Shown here one piece after another: positions 39,401 to 50,389 of a DNA stretch of 64,000 nucleotides (within the stretch, counting starts at the first letter, position 1; each line of letters begins with the position of its first letter). The DNA is from Cliona cf. orientalis (taxonomy: Eukaryota; Porifera; Demospongiae; Clionaida; Clionaidae), in NCBI GenBank assembly GCA_963930775.1, contig OZ005698.1, forward strand, positions 8,562,501 to 8,626,500. Reading direction: 5' to 3'. A model generated the notes under the pieces. It made no database searches, was not told where the DNA came from, and was given only the letters and a program-made list of their open reading frames with translations. Position numbers and translations under genes: made by a program.

Positions 39401-42306
39401 CCTTTGTTATTCGAGACTCTCACATCATCGGAATGACTACAACAGGAGCTGCAAAGTATAATCACATTCTATCCAATATTCATCCAAAGATTATTATCAT
39501 CGAAGAAGCTGCTGAAGTATTCGAAGCTCACGTGTTCACCTCCCTCACACCAAGTGTTCAGCAGCTTATCATGATTGGTGATCACAAACAGCTCAGACCA
39601 AAGGCAAATAACTATAATCTGGAAAAGGACTATGACTTCTGTGTCTCACTATTTGAAAAATTAGCTATGAACGGCTTCCCAGTTCATTCATTGCAAGTAC
39701 AACATAGAATGCGACCTGAAATAGCATCCCTTATCTGTCCTACTATCTATAAATCATTACTAAATCATGAAAGTGTTAAAAATTATGAACACGTTAAAGG
39801 AGTGGGTTCTGATGTATTATTTATTGACCACAGCAAACCTGAGAAGGATAAGGAAACGAGTCATTCAAACGAGCATGAAGCCGATTTCTTAGTAGCACTG
39901 TGCAAGTATTTGTTAAAGCAAGGTTATGAGCCTGGACAAATCACAGTATTAACTATGTATCGTGGTCAATTGATGGAGTTGAAAAAGAGGATGAAGCGAC
40001 AAGATTATAATGGTGTCCGAGTTGCAGCTGTTGACGATTATCAAGGTGAAGAAAATGACATTATTTTACTTTCGCTTGTTCGTAGCAATCCTGATGGAAA
40101 AATTGGATTTCTTGAAATTGAAAACAGGATATGTGTTTCCTTGTCCAGAGCAAAAGTCGGACTTTTTGTGATTGGAAACTTGTCTATGCTACGTGATAAA
40201 GACCGTACAATTTGGCCACATATTATTGCAGATTTGTCTCAGAAAGGTTGTGTGAATAAAGCTCTCCCCCTCAAATGTCAAAATCATCCTGAATCTAAAG
40301 TCATGGCGAGCTCAGCAAGTGATTTTTCAAAGTGTCCAGAAGGAGGATGCCAGCAAAGGTGTGCAGCACGGCTCAAGTGTGGTCACAGCTGCCCCAGACT
40401 ATGCCACCCAATCGATAAGGAACATAAAAATATGAAATGCGAGCAAAAGTGTGCTAAGAATCTTACTTGTGGGCACATTTGCGAGCAGGAATGCTGCACA
40501 TGCAAAGGTGCATGTCCACCATGTACTAAAAAGGTTGTTAAGAGACTGAACACTTGCGGTCATGAAGTCAAGATACCCTGTAGTACTGATCTTTCAACCT
40601 TTCCCTGTCCAAAACAGTGTAGCAAACGACTACACTGTGGTCACAAATGTCAAGAAATATGCTCGAGGCCGTGTACTAGAGATTGCAGAGCAGATGTGGA
40701 AAAAGAATTGCCATGTGGTCATATCGGTATTGTACCTTGCTCTATTGATGTTAGCAGCATAACTATGTGTAACAAACCGTGTGAAGTTATGCTGGATTGT
40801 GGACATCAGTGTGCCGGTAACTGCAGACTATGTCAAAAAGGTCGTTTGCATGTTCGCTGCAAGTCAAAATGTGGACGTACGCTCGTATGTGGTCACCAAT
40901 GCAACTTCCCATGCACTCCAACCTGTCCACCATGCATGGAGAAATGCAACAACTACTGCGTGCATAGCAAATGCCAGCTAAAATGCTACGAACCCTGTGT
41001 GCCCTGTAGGCAAAGCTGCAAGTGGAAATGTGAGCATTTCAAATGTACTCGGCCATGTGGTGAAATGTGCAACCGCCCACCATGCAATGAATCCTGTAAG
41101 AAAATCTTGAAATGTGGGCATCCCTGTATAGGCCTATGTGGAGAAAAGTGTCCAAAAAAGTGTCGAATTTGCAACAAGGAGGAAGTGTGCGAGATATTTT
41201 TTGGCAATGAAGCAGACGAAGATGCACGGTTCATTCAACTTGAAGATTGCAAACACTTAATTGAAGTTACAGCTTGTGATACGTGGATGGCCCAAGCTGC
41301 TGATGAAAGCAAGCCGTCTGAAGTTCAGTTTAAGTGCTGCCCTAAATGCAACACTCAGATTCGTAGAAGTCTACGATATGGAAATATTATCAAGCAAACT
41401 CTTCAAGATTATGAAATCATTAAAGAACGACAGCTAATGAGTATCAGCAATGATTTGGTACAAAAGTTTGCCATAGTTGAAGGTGAAGTAACAGAAAGCA
41501 TACCTCCTATATTAACGGTCATCAGGGAAAAACTGGGGCAGATGAAGCAAACTTTACAGCCTTTTAGCCACAACCGAGAATCTCAGATTCTTCTACCACA
41601 TCAAGTTAATGATATTAATGCTCAGTTGACTTACTTAAGCACGATAATAAAGATAGCGAAGCATCTACTATCATTGCAGTCAACTGCCGGTGCATACAGA
41701 AATTCCAAAAATGTTATTGAAGGGGTTAAGGATATTCAAGATAGTGTAATGGCTCTAATTAACTTTCTCATGAAAAATTACCTTTCTGATCAACAGAAGA
41801 GTGACATTCAGAGTGAAATCTACAGACTAATGGGTTTAACAAAGCTCCTTGACTTGGGATGCAAGACAGAAAACGTGAATCTCTCAGGAAGTGATGGACA
41901 AACATTAAGTATGCTGTTTGTACGAGTGCATGAAAGTGGCTGGAAATTGGATAAGCTAACAGAGAAGGAGTATGATGATATCATTGAGTTCGTAACAAAA
42001 ATTAGTGCAAAGTATCGAGTTCGTGGTCTCACAGATTCTGAAAAGACAGAGATTGTTAAAGCCATAGGACTCGCTCGAGGTCACTGGTTCAAGTGTCCAA
42101 ACGGTCATTTCTACTGTATCGGTGAATGTGGTGGTGCTATGGAGGAAGCTAACTGCCCTGAATGTGGTGCTAGGATTGGTGGGCAGCGTCATACACTGAT
42201 AGCTGACAACCAGCTGGCTCCAGAGATGGATGGAGCTCGCCATGCCGCGTGGTCTGAGTTTACCAATGTTGCCAACTTTGATCCTAATCAGTTTAATAAC
42301 ATGTAG
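36444..42306 (+). CDS. ZNFX1: ZNFX1-like RNA helicase, copy B (one frameshift)
   Basis: The ATG at 36444 follows a good acceptor. Frame 1 runs to a stop at 38873; the body continues in another frame from about 38829 to the TAG at 42304. The break is at 38829-38836, where B lacks 8 bases relative to copy C between the cag and ccaaca anchors. All else is intact: RGG-rich N-terminus longer than in A or C (to about residue 165), Walker A GPPGTGKT, IIEEAAEVFEAHV, MIGDHKQLRP, SLSRAKVGLFVIGN, the NF-X1 string, and the RZ finger GHWFKCPNGHFYCIGECGG. A single lesion in about 1950 codons means a recent mutation or an assembly error. As read, it would make an N-terminal fragment with only helicase motif I. 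Confidence 0.85.
36563..36602 (+). repeat. GGGCGT minisatellite coding for Gly-Arg repeats
   Basis: Tandem GGGCGT units within the RG-rich N-terminus of copy B encode a run of GR dipeptides. Unit-number change would keep the frame. Confidence 0.85.
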
Positions 42307-42727
42307 ATAAACGTTTATACGTAGTCACATTAGGCTTTGGTTTTTCTAATATTAGGCATAGGTGCTTATTATTGCTATTGTGTAGTCAGCTAACTATAGT
42401 TTATTCATCTTATGCTGTTAGCTGATGTCGTTTGAGAAGGTAGTTGAATTAGTCAGGTTGTTGTCAGTAATTGTGTGCTATTATTATGAGTTAGTATAAT
42501 CACTGTTGTTCTCGACAATAATTATTAAACCTATTATTGCTGTAGCCCGGCGCCCATCAGATTCTCGAGCATGCGCGCGCACGTCATTACATGCGCATAA
42601 AGCAGATCCGAGTAATCAGTTTAATTTTAGAACCGGACGGTTACGTAATTAGTATAGGCATATTTTTATCTTAGTACCGAACAAAATTATCCATACCCCT
42701 ATAGCTAGCTTGGTGAACCTCTGATCC
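42307..42727. promoter_or_regulatory. Intergenic block between ZNFX1-B and ZNFX1-C
   Basis: Only 421 bases separate the genes. The first half matches the 3' flank of copy A (ACGTTTATACGTAGTCACATTAGG), and the second half, with GCATGCGCGCGCACG, matches the promoter-like block after A. It must hold B's 3' UTR and C's promoter. Confidence 0.55.
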
Positions 42728-45700
42728 ATGAATCAACAGGACAGGGATAATCTTTTCGGCTATCGCGCGGATTTCGGCGAGGAATTCAATCCGCGAGACC
42801 CTCCGCGCCGTGGAGGTCGAGGCCAAGGCCGTGGTCATGCCAGAGGAGGCATGAGAGGGAGAAGAGCGGGAAGAGGACGTGGAGATGAGCGTGGTGCGGT
42901 AGCGGGAGATGGACGCGCTCCAAACAGGCGAAGAGATCGAGAGAGGCCCGCGCAGGATGGTGCCGGGGCAGCAGCGATGGAGTTGCCGGGCGAAGCAGCT
43001 GTCGTTCGTGGACGCGGCGGAGATCGGCGGGGTCGTGGAGCCCAGAGAGCGCCACACCCAATTGAAAGGAGAGGCGGAATCAAGTTTTTGACTCAAGCCG
43101 AGATTGAAGATTTAGCCAGCAAGGCCGATCCCAGTAAGATTGTTCAATGTGTTATGGAGAATGAAGGTGGTTTTTTAGCTGCTTACAGTCACTTGCCAAA
43201 TTGCCGCAATCCCCTTGTACTCAAACGGTTGATTACGCTTTTACATTTGCTGGTAAACAGTGAGAATCAGCATCTTGCTTCGCGTATTGTAGCGCACATA
43301 TTTGGTGATAATACTGATACATCAGCGTTCCTCAGACACCTTGAGGACTTGATCAGAAAGATGCCGACAGAACATCGCGACTTTGTCCGACGTGAGAATC
43401 CGCACTACTTAAAGTGTATTATTGAGATAGGTGCGTTTGCCATTGTTACCGTTCCCCAGTCTGTCATGTATTCGTTTCCCTACCCATCTCTAAATGATAC
43501 GATTAAAAAGCTATCTTTGCTGCGGCGGGAAGATGTGGGCCTATTGCAGACTCAAGCCGAAAGTTTAGCCGATGAATTTTCCAGAGTGTTAATTGTATCC
43601 TGCTCCCCAAAGGTCTTAAGCAGTGCTGAGAAAGATTCCGCAGATGTCATGCCACCACCACCTCAGCATTTTACGGACTTGCCCGTTTTACCATCAACCG
43701 AAGAATTGCAACCTGATGCTGATGAACCGTATCTTAGGCCAAACATTACGACCGGAGGGTACGAAGATTGGGAGCACTACCTCGACGTTCAGTTTAGACT
43801 GTTGCGTGAAGATTTCGTAGCCCCTCTCAGAGATGGTATTCAACTCTATGAGCCCAGTGGTATTGGCAGAAAGCATCTATCAGAAGTACGAGTGTATGAG
43901 AAAGTAAACGTACGTAGCCCAGTGTGCTTGCCGTCAGGTACTGGGTTTCAGATTCATTTCGACATCAGTAAACTTCTTAGAGTGAACTGGGAGCATTCAA
44001 GGAGGCTCATTTTTGGATCACTCTTGTGCTTGTCACGTGATAATTTTCAGACGATGATGTTCGCGACTGTTGCAAAACGAGACCCGAAGCTTTTAGCGGA
44101 TGGACTAGTCATAGTCCGATTCGAACATGATGGACTTGAAAATGCATTCCAAATAAATCCTGACCAGCTCTTTGTGATGGTAGAATCTACGGCATATTTT
44201 GAAGCATATCGGCACATCCTTGTGGGCCTCCAGCGAGCTTCAACAGAGCATACTACAGACAAGCTTCCTATATTCAAACGATACCTAGTTGACTGTCAGT
44301 TTGAAAATTCAGTTCCTCCACCTGAATATTTGCTCTATTCGGGAAGGCCCACATTTCGACTAAAAGAAGTTCTAGACATCAAGGTTGGTAGTCCTGATGT
44401 TGTCCTTACCAATCCTGATAATTGGCCTCACTGTGAGCATACGTGCTTAGATGCTTCCCAGCTGCGTGCCTTCCGTGCTGCACTTACTCAAGAGGTCTCT
44501 GTCATCCAGGGTCCTCCAGGAACTGGAAAGACATTCATTGGTCTAAAGGTTGTTGAAGCTCTTGTTGCCAATCAGCGTAGATCAAGAACCAGTAATTTTC
44601 CGATTTTAGTCCTTTGCTATACCAACCATGCTTTAGATCAATTTCTTGAAGGTATTCTACAAATCAAGACTCCTGAAAACAAGGAACTCAGTATTGTCAG
44701 AATCGGAGGAAGGTGTAAAACCGAGAAACTAGAGCACTGTATTTTGAGAGCAAAAGTTGACAGAGTGCGATCCCAGAAATTATTGCCAGCTAATCTCCAC
44801 AAGAAATCAGGCAAACTCTACAGGGACGTTCAAATGCTTCGAGAGAGGATCGAGGCAGCTCAGAAAAGCATTGACGCAACAATTAATGGAGACAAGATAT
44901 TCAAATTGTCTGCTCTTGAGGAGTTTATACCAGAAAATCATCTATTTCAGCTCACCCAGGAGAAACCAACAGAGCGAGGACGAGAAATTGATGTGTGGCT
45001 TAAACTGTGGTACGTTTTTGAAGATGAAGAAGCAGAGCCACATTTACAAGACCCTCTAGTACAAGAAGAAGTGATTCCTATCATAGATGACAATGCCATC
45101 GGTATCCAATTGGAGCCAGAGGAGGAACTTATTGATGTCGATGCTGAGGCAAACAGAATTGAGGAGGAGCGAATTCTCGAAGGAGAACTATTTGATTTCC
45201 CAATGCCTAGGAGACGTGCTAATTCGCAAAACGAGCAGTTATTTGTATCCAATACGGCTCATATCCAAACGAAAAATGATGAACAGTGGAGCGTTGTGCA
45301 GATCAGTGATGAAGAACGACGAAGGAGAATTAGACGAGGCTACTTAAATCAACCAATGACCGACATTGAAGCCATTTCAGTCAGAAATATTTGGAACATA
45401 AGCTTGAAGAATCGCTGGCGTCTGTACCAATACTGGGTGAACCAGCTGATTGTGACACGGAAGCAGCTTGTTGCAAGAACGGCAAGGATGTACAATGAAT
45501 TGTGCAAAGAATTTACTGTGTGCCAGCAAGATATTGATGCCCATGTCATCCGTGGAGCAGATATTATTGGAATGACAACAACTGGTGCTGCAAAATATAA
45601 CCACATCCTATCCAATATCTATCCCAAAATAGTCATCATAGAAGAAGCTGCTGAAGTGTTTGAAGCACATGTGTTCACATCCCTTACACCCAGTGTTCAG

Positions 45701-48469
45701 CAGCTAATCATGATTGGTGATCACAAGCAACTCAAACCAAAGGCGAACTGCTACAAACTGGAAAAGAAGTTTGAATTTTGCGTTTCATTGTTCGAAAGAC
45801 TTGCCAGAAATAATTTTCCCGTATTCACCTTAGAAGTTCAGCATCGAATGCGGCCTGAAATAGCTTCTCTTATCTGTCCCAGTATATACCAGAATCTGTT
45901 GAATCACAAGGACGTTGAATGTTATGAACACGTGAAAGGTGTAGGCACTGATCTCTTCTTTATCGATCACCATGCTCCAGAGAAGGATATTGACGACAAA
46001 GACAGGAGCCATTCCAATGATCATGAAGCTGAATTTTTGGTTGCTTTGTGTAAGTACTTGCTGAAGCAAGGATATCGTCCTGACCAGATCACTTTGCTAA
46101 CCATGTACCGTGGACAACTTTTAGAGTTGAGAAAGAAAATGCGAAGACGAGATTATGATGGTGTGAGAGTTGCAGCTGTTGACGATTTTCAAGGTGAAGA
46201 AAACGATTTGATATTGCTTTCACTTGTACGTAGTAACAGTGAGAAGAAGATAGGATTCCTCAATATTCCAAACCGGATTTGTGTTTCTCTTTCGAGAGCA
46301 AAGGTCGGATTTTATGTCATTGGTAATCTTTCGATGCTGCGAGACAGACATGACACGGTGTGGCCAGAAATTCTCATGGATTTACTCCGAAAGCATTGTA
46401 CTGGCAAAGCATTGCCGCTATATTGTCAGAATCATCCACAAACTGTGGTAATGGCTAGTTGTGCAAAAGATTTCCTTAAATGTCCAGAAGGTGGTTGTCA
46501 GCAGAAATGCTCAGTGAGGTTAAACTGTGGTCACAGCTGTCCCAGACTTTGTCATCCAATAGACAAAGAACATGAACACGTTCACTGTCGACAAAAATGT
46601 TCGAAAATTCTCAAATGTGGTCACTATTGTAAAAACCAATGCTGGAGGTGCAAAGATGGATGTCTTCCTTGCAATGAGATTGTCACAAAAAGGATATACT
46701 CGTGTGGCCATGAAATACAAATGCAATGTCACGAAGATCCCTTTACCTACAGTTGTACAAAGCCATGTGAAAGAGTTTTAAGGTGTGGTCACCGCTGCCA
46801 GGAACTCTGCTCCACACCTTGCACAAGAAAGTGCTTTGCTGACGTTGCGAAGATGCTACCATGTGGTCACACGAGAATGGTCCCTTGCTTTCTTGATGCC
46901 GGTGCTGCTGAGTGCAGAGAAGTTTGCAACGAGAGGCTGGATTGTGGTCATGCTTGTTCTGGTGACTGCCAACAGTGTCGAAAAGGTCGACTTCATATCC
47001 GCTGCCAATCAAAGTGTGGACGTACTCTAGTATGTGGTCATGAATGCAAGTTTCCATGTACCCCGACCTGTCCTCCGTGTATGATGCAGTGTAACAATTA
47101 TTGTGTCCATAGTCGATGCAGTCGAAGATGCTACGAACGTTGTATTCCCTGTAAGGAGCCCTGTACGTGGCAGTGTGAGCATCACAAGTGCACTCGTCTG
47201 TGTGGTGAAATATGTAACCGCCCCCCATGTGATGAGCCGTGTAAGCTGCGTTTGAGATGTGGACACCAGTGCATTGGACTTTGTGGGGAAAAGTGTCCAA
47301 GTAAATGTCGTATCTGTGACAGAGATGAAGTTTGTGAAATTTTCTTTGGCACTGAAGAAGACGAAGATGCCCGCTTTATTGAACTTGAAGAATGCAAACA
47401 TTTAATCGAAGTTACAGCTTTAGATACGTGGATGGAACAAGTTGGCGATGAAAGCAAGCCATTTGAAGTTCAGTTTAAGACCTGCCCTAAGTGTAAAACT
47501 CAGATCCGAAAAAGTCTACGATATGGGAAGTATGTAAAGCAAACTCTCGAAGATTACGAGAACATAAAAGAAAAACAACTTGTAAATCTCAATAGTGATC
47601 TCCTAACAAAATTTGCACAAGTTCAAATTCAAGCTAAAAAAGTTGCTTCTGCTTCATTTGTATGTCTTGAAGAGAGCTTGAAGCTCATAGACGAAATACT
47701 GCAGCCATCTACTGGCACTCGAAAGTATAAAACTGCTCTTCCACCACATCAAATAAACAACATCAATGCTCAGTTGACCTATTTGACCTCTGTAGTAAGG
47801 ATGCTTAAATATCTGACATCACTGCAGTCACCCACATCTGCTAATGTCCATCGTATTATTTCCGCAATATCTACTGTCGGCATTAAGGATATTCAAGACG
47901 ACATAGTTGCTCTAGTCAACTTTCTAATGCAAGATTTTCTCTCTGATCAACAGAAAACGGATATTCAAAGTGAAATTTATAGACTGATGAGTTTGATCAA
48001 GTTATTAGATTTGTGGTGTAAAATTAAAACTCGTGGAATAATTCTCTCAGCAAGTGATGATCAATTGTTAGCTTCCAAGATCGAAAGAGCACAGAATGGT
48101 GGCTGGAAATCAGATACATTTAAGGAAGAAGAACACGATGAAACTATCAGCTTTGTGAAAAGGATTAGTGCGGAGTATTGTGTTGATGGCCTTACAGAGT
48201 CTGAAAGAATTGCAATTGTGAAAGCTGTAGGACTTGCTAAAGGTCACTGGTTCAAGTGTCCAAATGGTCACTACTACTGTATCGGTGAATGTGGTGGTGC
48301 TATGGAGGAAGGTAACTGTCCTGAATGTGGTGCAAAGATTGGAGGTCGAAGCCACGCTCTACGAGCTGATAATCAACTGGCACCAGAGATAGATGGAGCT
48401 CGCCATGCCGCATGGTCTGAGTTTACCAATATTGCCAACTTTGATCCAAATCAGTTTAATGATATATAG
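42728..48469 (+). CDS. ZNFX1: ZNFX1-like RNA helicase, copy C (intact)
   Basis: One exon, 1913 aa, start ATG at 42728 (MNQQDRDNLFGYRADFG). It has an RG/RGG-rich N-terminus (about 25-115), the ARM-like region with FLTQAEIEDLAS, WEHYLDVQFRLLREDF, Walker A GPPGTGKT (about 590-600), IIEEAAEVFEAHV, MIGDHKQLKP, VDDFQGEENDLILLSLVRSN, SLSRAKVGFYVIGN, the NF-X1 finger string, and the RZ finger GHWFKCPNGHYYCIGECGG with CPECGAKIGG. Motif III has KQLKP where A and B have KQLRP. The body is nearly identical to copy D, so one is a very recent duplicate of the other. The likely role is RNA binding and unwinding in antiviral or small-RNA pathways, as for family members. Confidence 0.93.
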   Translation: MNQQDRDNLFGYRADFGEEFNPRDPPRRGGRGQGRGHARGGMRGRRAGRGRGDERGAVAGDGRAPNRRRDRERPAQDGAGAAAMELPGEAAVVRGRGGDRRGRGAQRAPHPIERRGGIKFLTQAEIEDLASKADPSKIVQCVMENEGGFLAAYSHLPNCRNPLVLKRLITLLHLLVNSENQHLASRIVAHIFGDNTDTSAFLRHLEDLIRKMPTEHRDFVRRENPHYLKCIIEIGAFAIVTVPQSVMYSFPYPSLNDTIKKLSLLRREDVGLLQTQAESLADEFSRVLIVSCSPKVLSSAEKDSADVMPPPPQHFTDLPVLPSTEELQPDADEPYLRPNITTGGYEDWEHYLDVQFRLLREDFVAPLRDGIQLYEPSGIGRKHLSEVRVYEKVNVRSPVCLPSGTGFQIHFDISKLLRVNWEHSRRLIFGSLLCLSRDNFQTMMFATVAKRDPKLLADGLVIVRFEHDGLENAFQINPDQLFVMVESTAYFEAYRHILVGLQRASTEHTTDKLPIFKRYLVDCQFENSVPPPEYLLYSGRPTFRLKEVLDIKVGSPDVVLTNPDNWPHCEHTCLDASQLRAFRAALTQEVSVIQGPPGTGKTFIGLKVVEALVANQRRSRTSNFPILVLCYTNHALDQFLEGILQIKTPENKELSIVRIGGRCKTEKLEHCILRAKVDRVRSQKLLPANLHKKSGKLYRDVQMLRERIEAAQKSIDATINGDKIFKLSALEEFIPENHLFQLTQEKPTERGREIDVWLKLWYVFEDEEAEPHLQDPLVQEEVIPIIDDNAIGIQLEPEEELIDVDAEANRIEEERILEGELFDFPMPRRRANSQNEQLFVSNTAHIQTKNDEQWSVVQISDEERRRRIRRGYLNQPMTDIEAISVRNIWNISLKNRWRLYQYWVNQLIVTRKQLVARTARMYNELCKEFTVCQQDIDAHVIRGADIIGMTTTGAAKYNHILSNIYPKIVIIEEAAEVFEAHVFTSLTPSVQQLIMIGDHKQLKPKANCYKLEKKFEFCVSLFERLARNNFPVFTLEVQHRMRPEIASLICPSIYQNLLNHKDVECYEHVKGVGTDLFFIDHHAPEKDIDDKDRSHSNDHEAEFLVALCKYLLKQGYRPDQITLLTMYRGQLLELRKKMRRRDYDGVRVAAVDDFQGEENDLILLSLVRSNSEKKIGFLNIPNRICVSLSRAKVGFYVIGNLSMLRDRHDTVWPEILMDLLRKHCTGKALPLYCQNHPQTVVMASCAKDFLKCPEGGCQQKCSVRLNCGHSCPRLCHPIDKEHEHVHCRQKCSKILKCGHYCKNQCWRCKDGCLPCNEIVTKRIYSCGHEIQMQCHEDPFTYSCTKPCERVLRCGHRCQELCSTPCTRKCFADVAKMLPCGHTRMVPCFLDAGAAECREVCNERLDCGHACSGDCQQCRKGRLHIRCQSKCGRTLVCGHECKFPCTPTCPPCMMQCNNYCVHSRCSRRCYERCIPCKEPCTWQCEHHKCTRLCGEICNRPPCDEPCKLRLRCGHQCIGLCGEKCPSKCRICDRDEVCEIFFGTEEDEDARFIELEECKHLIEVTALDTWMEQVGDESKPFEVQFKTCPKCKTQIRKSLRYGKYVKQTLEDYENIKEKQLVNLNSDLLTKFAQVQIQAKKVASASFVCLEESLKLIDEILQPSTGTRKYKTALPPHQINNINAQLTYLTSVVRMLKYLTSLQSPTSANVHRIISAISTVGIKDIQDDIVALVNFLMQDFLSDQQKTDIQSEIYRLMSLIKLLDLWCKIKTRGIILSASDDQLLASKIERAQNGGWKSDTFKEEEHDETISFVKRISAEYCVDGLTESERIAIVKAVGLAKGHWFKCPNGHYYCIGECGGAMEEGNCPECGAKIGGRSHALRADNQLAPEIDGARHAAWSEFTNIANFDPNQFNDI

Positions 48470-49080
48470 ATGAACGTTTATTTAGTCACATTATTAGGCT
48501 TTTCACATTCTAATAAAATTCAAGTAATTATATTAGGCATAGGTATTAAATTTTATTATTGCTATTATGTAGTCAGCTAACTAGTTTATTCATCTTATGC
48601 TGCTAATGTCGTTTGAGAAGGTTAATGGTTGAACTGTCAGCTTTTTGTTAGTAATTGTGTGCTATTATTATGAGTTAGTGTAATCCTCGATCGACAATAA
48701 TATTATGCTGTAGCCCATCTCGAGCATGCGTGCGCACGTCCATATCACCGCCGTTGTGCATGCGCATGCGCATAAGGCAGATCCGACTAGCTGGCACCAG
48801 CGATGGATGGAGCTCGCCATGCTGCATGGTCTGAGGCGGCAAATATGGCAATTTTGACTCTAGTAGATCATCGTTCCATGGTAAAACTACCGTAGTATAT
48901 TATTATTTAAGCCAGATCTAGATTAGATTATAATAATATTAATTTTATTGACTGTGTACTTGGTATGTAATAGTTTTTGTGTGCGTAGTGCTTTATCTAT
49001 TATCCTAGTAATGTATAATTGCTTTAAGTTTTATGAAAGTGTTTGCCATTATTATATATATACAACGAAAAATATTTTTC
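48470..49080. other. 3' flank of ZNFX1-C, NRF1-type palindrome and ZNFX1 3'-end fragment
   Basis: The 3' flank again leads into the promoter-like block, here with an exact TGCGCATGCGCA at 48761-48772, which breaks off at GCAGATCCGA. At about 48790-48965 a fragment of a ZNFX1 3' end (ATGGATGGAGCTCGCCATGC...) plus its UTR follows, most like the end of copy D. It is the left arm of an inverted duplication with 49609-49774. Confidence 0.7.
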
Positions 49081-49526
49081 AGAGCGACAATTTTCTTATA
49101 TAGTCCGTGTCCTAACCTGGAGGGCATAAAAGATGCGCTCTCCTAAAAGTTCAGAAGACTTACGATTGGTCAGAATTGTTGTGCCGTGTGCACAAACGAG
49201 GTTGCCAGGGCCTAGGGGCCATAGAGATGCATTCTCGAGCTCGAGCGAGCGGCGCTAGCGCCGCGCGTTTCGACAGGCCTGTTCGGCAGGCCACCGAGCC
49301 TCGAGCGAAGCGAGAGGCGATGTCTGCTCTTTGTCATGGTCGGTGCCAGGTAGATTCGACGTTCGAGCGGAGTGAGAACGTGGGTGAGTTTGATCAGCTA
49401 CTCTTGGCCTGCAGTGAGGGGTGTGGTCTTCATCTGCGCATGCGCACTATACTAGCTGGCACTCTAGAGCCATGCTGTTAGTAGTGTTCAGGATTGTGAC
49501 ATCAAACATACTTGTTATTGCAACAA

Positions 49527-49560
49527 ATAAGAGGAGAGCTTGGCAAAGCTCTCCTCTTAT
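49527..49560. repeat. Perfect 15-bp palindrome with 4-base loop
   Basis: ATAAGAGGAGAGCTT, then GGCA, then its exact reverse complement. It lies between the arms of the inverted ZNFX1 fragments. A half copy recurs near 60124. It may be a small fold-back element. Confidence 0.75.
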
Positions 49561-49608
49561 AATATGTTGGAATAATAATAGGTAAGTACACATAAGTACA
49601 CATACATA

Positions 49609-49774
49609 GGTAAGTACACAGTCAATGAAATTATAATCTAATCTAGATCTGTTACAGTAGCTAGCTATATAATATTATAGTAGTTTTACCATGAAACGAT
49701 GATCTACTAGATCAAAGTTGCCATATTTGCCGCCTCAGACCATGTAGCATGGCGAGCTCCATCCATCGCTGGTG
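49609..49774 (-). pseudogene. Inverted ZNFX1 3'-end fragment
   Basis: Reverse-complement match to 48790-48965: the coding tail (MDGARHA) and the following UTR with the TAGATCTAGATTAG-type motif. It is a non-functional relic and, with the left arm, could form a stem more than 150 bases long. Confidence 0.8.
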
Positions 49775-49969
49775 CAATAATTCATGAATTTGCATAGATA
49801 CTATATGTAACCCATTGACAGTAATACAGGCTAATGTGTTGACTCGATCAGGGAAATAATTATAAATCACGCACTGCATGCCAGAGATATGCTATAGTGC
49901 AGTATACCTGCAGCTGGATCCATAGCAAAATTTAAATTAATGAAGTTTCCAAATGCATGGCATCCTTCT

Positions 49970-50351
49970 ATGCAAATCTTGCCAACTTTGATCTAGGCAA
50001 TCTTATGTAATTCAATAGTATAAATTATGCACTGTATAAAACTGTGTGGTGATTCTAGATTAGATTATTACACTGTCAGTACTGATGCCATACTTATTGT
50101 GTAGTTAGTCTAATAATAATATTATTATTAATTTTAGTGTTTTATCTATTATGCTATTAATAATAGTGATGCACATGTAGTTCCTTTGAAAAAGATGAGA
50201 ACCTCAAGCTTGAGCACTATACTCGTTGAAAATATGGGCTGTATAGGTTGAGGGATGTAATTATTATAATAGCTAGTAGTTTGCTTATTAAAGTTTGCGC
50301 ACTGGTACCAGTAATAACTGGATGTAAATTAAATTTTAACTGACGATAGAT

Positions 50352-50389
<38 letters not shown>

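Noticed and set aside
49176-49481. 101-aa ORF in a GC-rich patch
   Set aside because: No recognisable domain. The patch consists of short repeats of GAGCGAAGCGAG type, likely a dispersed repeat.
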